Assembly: GCA_007127395.1 (NCBI GenBank)
Contig: SKZL01000258.1
Location: forward strand, 1-17,596
Origin: Balneolaceae bacterium
Lineage (GTDB): Bacteria; Bacteroidota; Rhodothermia; Balneolales; Balneolaceae
DNA: 17,596 nucleotides
Direction: 5' to 3'
The notes under the pieces are model-generated. The model was not told the DNA's origin. It saw nothing but the letters and a program-made list of their open reading frames with translations, and did not search any database. The position numbers and the translations under genes are program-made. Every line of letters begins with the position of its first letter. The stretch's first letter is position 1. This document shows positions 12,632 through 17,596 of the stretch, piece by piece.

Positions 12632-15517
12632 ATGACCAACCAAAAACCGAAAAAGCTCTTTAAAGTAGCATCGGAATTTAACGTTTCAACCCAGTCTATT
12701 GTAGATACACTGAGTGATAATGGATTCGATGTTGCCAACAGGCCTAATTCAAGTATCACACAGGAGATGTATGATGCATTGGAAGGGGTTTATGGTGATG
12801 ACAAAGAGAAGAGCAAAGAGCATGAAAGGGCCCGTGAGGAGTATGAGAGTCGTCGTAATCAAATTATGTCGAATCGTAATGAAAGCGTAACGATCGATAA
12901 CTTTCTGGAACCGATTGATGAACTTCCACTTGAGCCTCAGGATGAGGATCTCTCACCGGAAGCCACACTGGAACCGGTAGAGGAAGAAACCCTCAAGCCT
13001 GTTGAAGATACCGGAAAGGGAGAGAAAGAGACAGACGAGAGTGCTGAAGCAGAGGTGGCAGAAGAGGAGGCGGCTCCTGAAGCAGTTGAAACTAAGGCTG
13101 AAAAGAAGGAAGAGGTTTCGGTTGATGAGGAGGATGAAGAGGAAGCGGAATCAGAAACAGTTCCGGAATCGGAAACTGAACCTGATGATTCTGAAGAGTC
13201 TGAGGATCAAGAAGATGATGATGATGATGATGATGATCTTGATGAAGATGAAGATGATGATCAGGATGAAGAAGAGGATGATGATGACGATGAAGAGTTT
13301 GAGGATGAAGAAGGAGAAGAAGAAGAAGATGATGATGATGATGTAGATCCTGAGAGTCAGGATGAAGACGAAAAAATTGTCAGAGGCAGGGCAGGTAAGC
13401 TATCCGGCACAAAAGTGCTTGGCAAGGTAGAATTTTCAAGAGAAAATCGTAAGAAACGCAAGACCAGAAAACGGAAAAAAGACCGTTCGGAAACGGAAGT
13501 GAAGGATGCTGCCAAACCGGCTGCACCGAAGAAGGAAGAGGCCAAACCGGCGAAAAAGACCAAGAAGAAGAAGGCGAAAAAGGCGAGCCGGGTTGACGAA
13601 GAGGATGTAGAGAAGAAAATGCGTGAAACTCTCCAGAAAATACAGTCAGGCGGCACTGTGGGGAGTAAGAGGCAGAAACGAAGAAGACAGCGGAAAGAGG
13701 AGAGGGAAGAAGAACGCGCTCTGCAGGAGGAGATGGATCAACTGGACTCTGCCGTTATAGAGGTTACAGAATTTATTACAGTCAGTGATCTGGCAGATCT
13801 TTTGGATGTGAAACCGACGGATGTGATCACAACATGTATGAATATCGGTATGATGGTATCGATAAATCAGAGACTGGATGCCGCTACCATTGAACTTGTT
13901 GCTTCAGAGTATGATTTTGATGTGGACTTCGTGGATGCAGATGAACTGCTTGAGGAGGAGTTTGAAGAGATTATTGATGATCCTGAAGATCTGAGACCGC
14001 GTTCACCGATTATTACGGTGATGGGACATGTGGATCATGGAAAAACATCTCTGCTGGATTATATCAGAAAGGCGAAGGTTGCCGCAGGTGAGGCCGGAGG
14101 GATCACACAGCACGTAGGTGCTTATGAAGTGGTAACAGATTCCGATAAAGCTATTACATTTTTAGATACACCGGGTCACGAAGCCTTTACAGCGATGAGA
14201 AGCCGTGGTGCACAGGCAACAGATATTGTGATTCTTGTGGTTGCGGCCGATGATGCTGTTATGCCTCAGACAATTGAAGCGATTAATCATGCCAAAGCAG
14301 CCGGTGTATCGATCGTGGTAGCCATCAATAAGATGGATAAAGAGGGAGCAAACCCAGACAAAATTAAGCAACAGCTCTCTGAACACGGTGTTATTGTGGA
14401 AGAGTATGGAGGGACTGTTCAGGTTGCCGAGGTATCTGCTCAGACCGGCGATGGGATAGATGAATTGTTGGATAAAGTCCTGATTGAAGCTGAGTTAATG
14501 GAGCTGAAAGCGAATCCAAATCGATTGGCACAGAGTATTGTACTTGAATCCCGTGTAGATAAAGGAAAAGGAACGGTAGCCAATGTGCTGGTTCAGACAG
14601 GAACACTCAAGATTGGTGATCCTTTTGTAGCAGGATCTGTATCGGGAAGGGTAAGAGCGATGGAAAATGAGCATGGACAACGGCTGAAAGAGGCCGGGCC
14701 ATCCGTGCCTATCCAGTTAACCGGTTTTACGGACTCACCGCAGGCCGGCGATAAACTGGTAGTTGCTAAAGATGAAAAAACTGCAAAAGAGATTGCAAAC
14801 CAGCGGCAACAGATCCGCAGAGAGCAGTCACTGCGTAAGATGAAACATCTTACACTGGATGACCTTTCCAGAAGAATGGCTCTCGGTGAAGTATCTGAAT
14901 TGAATATTATCATCAAAGCGGATGTGGATGGATCGATTGAAGCTCTTTCAGGTGCTCTGCAAAAACTGAGTACTGAAGAGGTTTCAGTGAATATTATCCA
15001 CACAGGATCTGGTGCTATAACTGAATCGGATGTGTTACTTGCATCGGCTTCCGATGCAATTATTATCGGTTTCCAGGTACGGCCTACAACACCGGCACGT
15101 AAACTTGCAGAGAATGAAAGCATCGATATACGGCTCTTCAGCGTTATTTATGATGCTGTTGATGAGGTACATGATGCACTTGAAGGTTTACTCTCACCTG
15201 AGATCAAGGAGGAGATGAAAGGCCTTGTGACTGTTAGAGAAGTATTCAAGGTTTCAAAAGTAGGAACGATTGCAGGTTGTTACGTAACTGAAGGGAAAAT
15301 AAACCGAAATAACCCGATCCGTATTATCCGGGAAGGAGTTGTGATCTACGACGGTGAAATTGACTCTCTGAAGCGCTTTAAGGATGATGTGAAAGAGGTG
15401 AGTTCCGGCTACGAATGCGGTATCAGTATTACAAATTTCAATGATATCAAGGTTGGTGACGAGTTTGAAAGCTATGAGGAGATTGAGCATAAGAGAAAAC
15501 TGGAAGATGCCAAGTAG
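12632..15517 (+). CDS. infB: Translation initiation factor IF-2
   Basis: IF2 is the GTPase that brings initiator tRNA to the 30S subunit and promotes subunit joining. The 961-residue protein has an IF2 N-terminal module (about residues 5-48) and an extremely acidic Asp/Glu segment (about 120-248). A Lys/Arg-rich segment (about 250-345) follows, then a second IF2_N-like module (about 380-435). The G domain has GHVDHGKT (465-472), [18 protein letters not shown] and SAQ. Domains II, III and IV complete the protein and end with a C-terminal beta barrel containing GYECGISI. The core is fully conserved; the long charged linker makes it larger than many IF2 proteins. ATG 12632 has no strong ribosome binding site. 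It lies 58 bp after nusA and 153 bp before rbfA. Confidence 0.97.
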   Translation: MTNQKPKKLFKVASEFNVSTQSIVDTLSDNGFDVANRPNSSITQEMYDALEGVYGDDKEKSKEHERAREEYESRRNQIMSNRNESVTIDNFLEPIDELPLEPQDEDLSPEATLEPVEEETLKPVEDTGKGEKETDESAEAEVAEEEAAPEAVETKAEKKEEVSVDEEDEEEAESETVPESETEPDDSEESEDQEDDDDDDDDLDEDEDDDQDEEEDDDDDEEFEDEEGEEEEDDDDDVDPESQDEDEKIVRGRAGKLSGTKVLGKVEFSRENRKKRKTRKRKKDRSETEVKDAAKPAAPKKEEAKPAKKTKKKKAKKASRVDEEDVEKKMRETLQKIQSGGTVGSKRQKRRRQRKEEREEERALQEEMDQLDSAVIEVTEFITVSDLADLLDVKPTDVITTCMNIGMMVSINQRLDAATIELVASEYDFDVDFVDADELLEEEFEEIIDDPEDLRPRSPIITVMGHVDHGKTSLLDYIRKAKVAAGEAGGITQHVGAYEVVTDSDKAITFLDTPGHEAFTAMRSRGAQATDIVILVVAADDAVMPQTIEAINHAKAAGVSIVVAINKMDKEGANPDKIKQQLSEHGVIVEEYGGTVQVAEVSAQTGDGIDELLDKVLIEAELMELKANPNRLAQSIVLESRVDKGKGTVANVLVQTGTLKIGDPFVAGSVSGRVRAMENEHGQRLKEAGPSVPIQLTGFTDSPQAGDKLVVAKDEKTAKEIANQRQQIRREQSLRKMKHLTLDDLSRRMALGEVSELNIIIKADVDGSIEALSGALQKLSTEEVSVNIIHTGSGAITESDVLLASASDAIIIGFQVRPTTPARKLAENESIDIRLFSVIYDAVDEVHDALEGLLSPEIKEEMKGLVTVREVFKVSKVGTIAGCYVTEGKINRNNPIRIIREGVVIYDGEIDSLKRFKDDVKEVSSGYECGISITNFNDIKVGDEFESYEEIEHKRKLEDAK
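13211..13349 (+). repeat. GAT/GAA triplet low-complexity tract inside infB
   Basis: The coding strand is almost entirely GAT, GAC, GAA and GAG codons, beginning with about eight consecutive GAT codons at 13214-13237 and again GAT runs near 13330-13349. It encodes the acidic linker of IF2. Near-perfect triplet repeats of this kind can change length by replication slippage in multiples of three. Confidence 0.85.
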
Positions 15518-15670
15518 CATTGTACATTCTGTGGTGTAGTTTGTTTTTACTAACAGACACCTTAGTGAGCCTGTTCGTGAAGAAAGCGGGCAAACAGCAG
15601 TAGCAGTTTTCTATTCCGGTCATATACGGGACGATCTGCACCTTCAATTCTAATTCAAATATTTTATCCC

Positions 15671-16045
15671 ATGTCTATCAGAACAGAAAAACTGGCATCC
15701 GTCATTAAAAAAGATCTGGGAGAAATACTGCAGCGTAATTATCAACCTGTGGGAACATTTATCACGATCACTCAGGTACGTATGACCGATGATCTATCCA
15801 TTGCCAAAGTCTATTTGAGTATAATGGCACCGGGCAGGGAGGAGGAGCCTCTTTATAAACAGATTGATGACCAGCAGGACGAAATACGATATAAGCTGGC
15901 CTCTAAAATCAGGCATCAGGTGAGAAGGATTCCGGAGTTGCTCTTTTTTCATGATGACACTGCTGAGTATGTCAACAAGATTGAAACACTCTTTTCTGAA
16001 ACCAAAAAAGATGATCCTTCCGATGACAATGACGGTGATCAGTAG
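15671..16045 (+). CDS. rbfA: Ribosome-binding factor A
   Basis: RbfA is a small KH-fold protein that binds the pre-30S subunit and helps 16S rRNA 5'-end maturation, notably in the cold. The 124-residue product shows the family N-terminus (RTEKLASVIKKDLGEILQR), the block ITQVRMTDDLSIAKVYLSI, and a C-terminal half with LASKIRHQVRRIPELLFFHDD. A short acidic tail follows. ATG 15671 lacks a Shine-Dalgarno sequence. The 153-bp gap after infB, where Firmicutes carry the DUF503 gene ylxP, contains no gene that I can support. truB follows after 16 bp. Confidence 0.95.
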   Translation: MSIRTEKLASVIKKDLGEILQRNYQPVGTFITITQVRMTDDLSIAKVYLSIMAPGREEEPLYKQIDDQQDEIRYKLASKIRHQVRRIPELLFFHDDTAEYVNKIETLFSETKKDDPSDDNDGDQ

Positions 16046-16061
16046 TTAAGATTCCGTACCG

Positions 16062-16811
16062 ATGTCAAAAAAAGTTATTCCACTTCACGAAATTCCAGTT
16101 TTAGAAAAAGGGGGGGCTCTGCCTTCTGACAAAGATCAGTATCAAGCCGGATTGGTCATTTTAACCGATAAGCCTGAAAACTGGAGCAGTTTTGACCTCG
16201 TCAAATATGTACGGAATCGTATTCCGGTAAAGAAAGTGGGTCATGCAGGTACGCTCGATCCCCTGGCAACAGGCTTGTTGATACTCTGTTGCGGTAAGGC
16301 AACCAAGTCGATATCACAAATCCAGGATTTAGACAAAACCTATATTACGGATATCCGGTTTGGCGCTTCTACGCCCAGTTATGATGCAGCTACAGAGGCG
16401 GATCAGGAAGCTGAATGGGAGCATATCACAAAAAAAGATATTGAGAAGACTCTTGGAGAGCATTTTCGAGGGACTATTTCACAAAAACCACCCATCTACT
16501 CTGCAATCAGTGTGGGTGGGCAGAGATTATACAAAATTGCCCGTAAAGGAGGTGATGTAAAGATTGAGCCCCGGGATGTTCATATTTATGAGACTGAGCT
16601 CTTGAATGTGTCGCTGCCTGATATTACGTTAAAGGTTAGATGCGGGAAAGGAACATATATACGATCCATTGCGCATGACCTTGGCATTTTGCTGGCAAGC
16701 AGGGCGCATGTGCGTGCACTAAGGCGAACGCATACAGGTCACTTTTCCGCAGATCGGAGTTTTACTCCGGAAGAGATCAATGATGCATTAAAAATAGTTC
16801 AAAATGGCTGA
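16062..16811 (+). CDS. truB: tRNA pseudouridine(55) synthase TruB
   Basis: TruB converts U55 in the T loop of tRNAs to pseudouridine and also acts as a tRNA chaperone. The 249-residue protein has LTDKPENWSSFDLV near residue 31, the catalytic motif GHAGTLDPLATG with nucleophile Asp66, then KTYITDIRFG, QKPPIYSAI with GQRLYKIAR, and CGKGTYIRSIAHDLG. These are the full set of TruB motifs. Its short C-terminus (no extended PUA domain) is like Bacteroidota members. The stop codon overlaps the ribF start by 8 bases (ATGGCTGA), so the two are probably translationally coupled. Confidence 0.95.
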   Translation: MSKKVIPLHEIPVLEKGGALPSDKDQYQAGLVILTDKPENWSSFDLVKYVRNRIPVKKVGHAGTLDPLATGLLILCCGKATKSISQIQDLDKTYITDIRFGASTPSYDAATEADQEAEWEHITKKDIEKTLGEHFRGTISQKPPIYSAISVGGQRLYKIARKGGDVKIEPRDVHIYETELLNVSLPDITLKVRCGKGTYIRSIAHDLGILLASRAHVRALRRTHTGHFSADRSFTPEEINDALKIVQNG

Positions 16812-17596
16812 TTTTACCTGGCTGGATGATACAATCAGAGATCCCAATACGACGCTTACAGTGGGCACATTTGATGGAGTGCATGCAGGGCACAGGGTGC
16901 TTATAAACAGTGTTATACAGCTGGCCCGCAAACAGGGAGGAAGAAGTGTTATTGTGACATTTGATCCGCATCCGAGAGAGATCATTAATCCGGGGAGCTC
17001 AGGAATCAAACTTTTGAGTTCTCTTAAGGAGAGGCGTGAACTTCTATCTGATATGGGTGTAGATGAGATGACTGTGATACCTTTCGACAGGGATTTTAGT
17101 CTGCTTACTTCTGAACAATTTGTCCGAAATGTGATCTGGAACAAGATTGGAGTCTCAAATTTTGTTATTGGATATGATCATCATTTTGGCAGGGACCGTA
17201 CGGGTACCATATCAACAGTTGAAAGAATGGGTATCGAGCTTGGATATGAATCGCATGTTGTATCCAAGCAGGAGGTTGGTGATAAAACTGTCAGTAGTAC
17301 AGCCATCCGGCGAGCTATTCAGGATGAAGGAGATATGGAACTGGCAGCAAAATTTTTAGAACGCTACTACATTTTGAACGGGAATGTGGTTCATGGTGCC
17401 AAAAGAGGAAAGAGCCTGGGTTTCCCAACGGCAAATTTACAGCCGGAAAATCCTGCTAAAGTGATTCCGAAAAATGGAGTTTATGCGGTGTGGGTAAGAG
17501 TAGGAGAGAAGTATTACCGGGGCATGATGAATATCGGAAGGAAACCTACGTTTGATGGCGACAAAATATCTTTAGAAGTACATATCATTGAATTTA
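16804..17596 (+). CDS. ribF: Bifunctional riboflavin kinase/FAD synthetase (partial, 3' end outside window)
   Basis: RibF phosphorylates riboflavin to FMN and adenylates FMN to FAD. The first 264 codons are in the window and the frame stays open to the edge. The N-terminal adenylyltransferase domain has the nucleotidyl-transferase motif GTFDGVHAGH (residues 21-30), TFDPHPRE, GYDHHFGRDRTG, and VSSTAIRRAI. The C-terminal kinase domain begins near residue 190 with GNVVHGAKRGKSLGFPTANL, then GVYAVWV and MMNIGRKPTF. Start ATG 16804 overlaps the end of truB. The truB-ribF pair is common in bacteria. About 50 more residues would be expected beyond the window. Confidence 0.93.
   Translation, partial: MADFTWLDDTIRDPNTTLTVGTFDGVHAGHRVLINSVIQLARKQGGRSVIVTFDPHPREIINPGSSGIKLLSSLKERRELLSDMGVDEMTVIPFDRDFSLLTSEQFVRNVIWNKIGVSNFVIGYDHHFGRDRTGTISTVERMGIELGYESHVVSKQEVGDKTVSSTAIRRAIQDEGDMELAAKFLERYYILNGNVVHGAKRGKSLGFPTANLQPENPAKVIPKNGVYAVWVRVGEKYYRGMMNIGRKPTFDGDKISLEVHIIEF

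Noticed and set aside
13002..13346. Open frame encoding a Met/Lys/Arg-rich 114-residue protein
   Set aside because: It is the +1 shadow of the GAT/GAA repeat in infB; its composition follows from the repeat, not from selection.
14593..15123. 176-residue open frame on the minus strand within infB
   Set aside because: It lies opposite conserved IF2 domains and has a Ser-rich composition typical of antisense shadows.
15507..15539. Ten-codon open frame overlapping the infB stop
   Set aside because: Too short, no ribosome binding site, no similarity to DUF503 or any leader peptide that I know.

Overview
The window is about 17.6 kb of ordinary-looking bacterial chromosome. It is moderately AT-rich by eye and nearly all genes lie on the + strand. 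Several signs point to the wider Bacteroidota group, tentatively a Balneolota/Rhodothermota-type organism. The promoter before rimP fits the Bacteroidota sigma pattern (TTG, about 20 nt, then TAnnTTTG). Most translation starts in the rimP-ribF part have no clear Shine-Dalgarno sequence. The protein set (AtuA-like/DUF1446, renalase-like FAD protein, very acidic IF2, DUF192 lipoprotein) is compatible. This placement is inference; no rRNA is present to confirm it.

Layout. Positions 1-124 hold the 3' end of an unrecognised gene, followed by a GGGA-loop hairpin (145-160) and a strong intrinsic terminator (195-230). Next come an AtuA-family (DUF1446) gene (376-1743) and a renalase-like FAD protein gene (1894-2925). 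Two ABC exporter half-transporters (3100-4899 and 6223-8004) follow, with a ribonuclease Z gene (4963-6183) between them. Their motif defects complement each other, which strongly suggests a heterodimeric exporter with one catalytic and one degenerate ATP site. A small DUF883/ElaB-like membrane-anchored protein (8042-8290) comes next. Then prfB (RF2) carries the classical programmed +1 frameshift, so it truly begins at 8313 and not at the first start codon of the long open frame. coaE overlaps the prfB stop by one base. A DUF192-type lipoprotein lies on the minus strand and converges on coaE.

From 10731 onward is the conserved translation/transcription operon rimP-nusA-infB-rbfA-truB-ribF, with ribF cut by the window edge. 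Its promoter is followed almost at once by a terminator-like hairpin (10770-10802), which looks like a promoter-proximal attenuator of an operon encoding NusA. The products cover 30S maturation (RimP, RbfA), transcription elongation/termination (NusA), initiation (IF2), tRNA modification (TruB) and flavin cofactor synthesis (RibF).

There is no CRISPR array, IS element, tRNA, rRNA or phage gene that I can support. The best second looks are: the RNase Z with Asp in place of a zinc-ligand His (HFDVDH) and a long basic tail, placed between the two exporter subunits; the complementary degenerate ATP site; the terminator hairpin directly after the rimP promoter; the intact RF2 frameshift site; and the extreme acidic tract in IF2.
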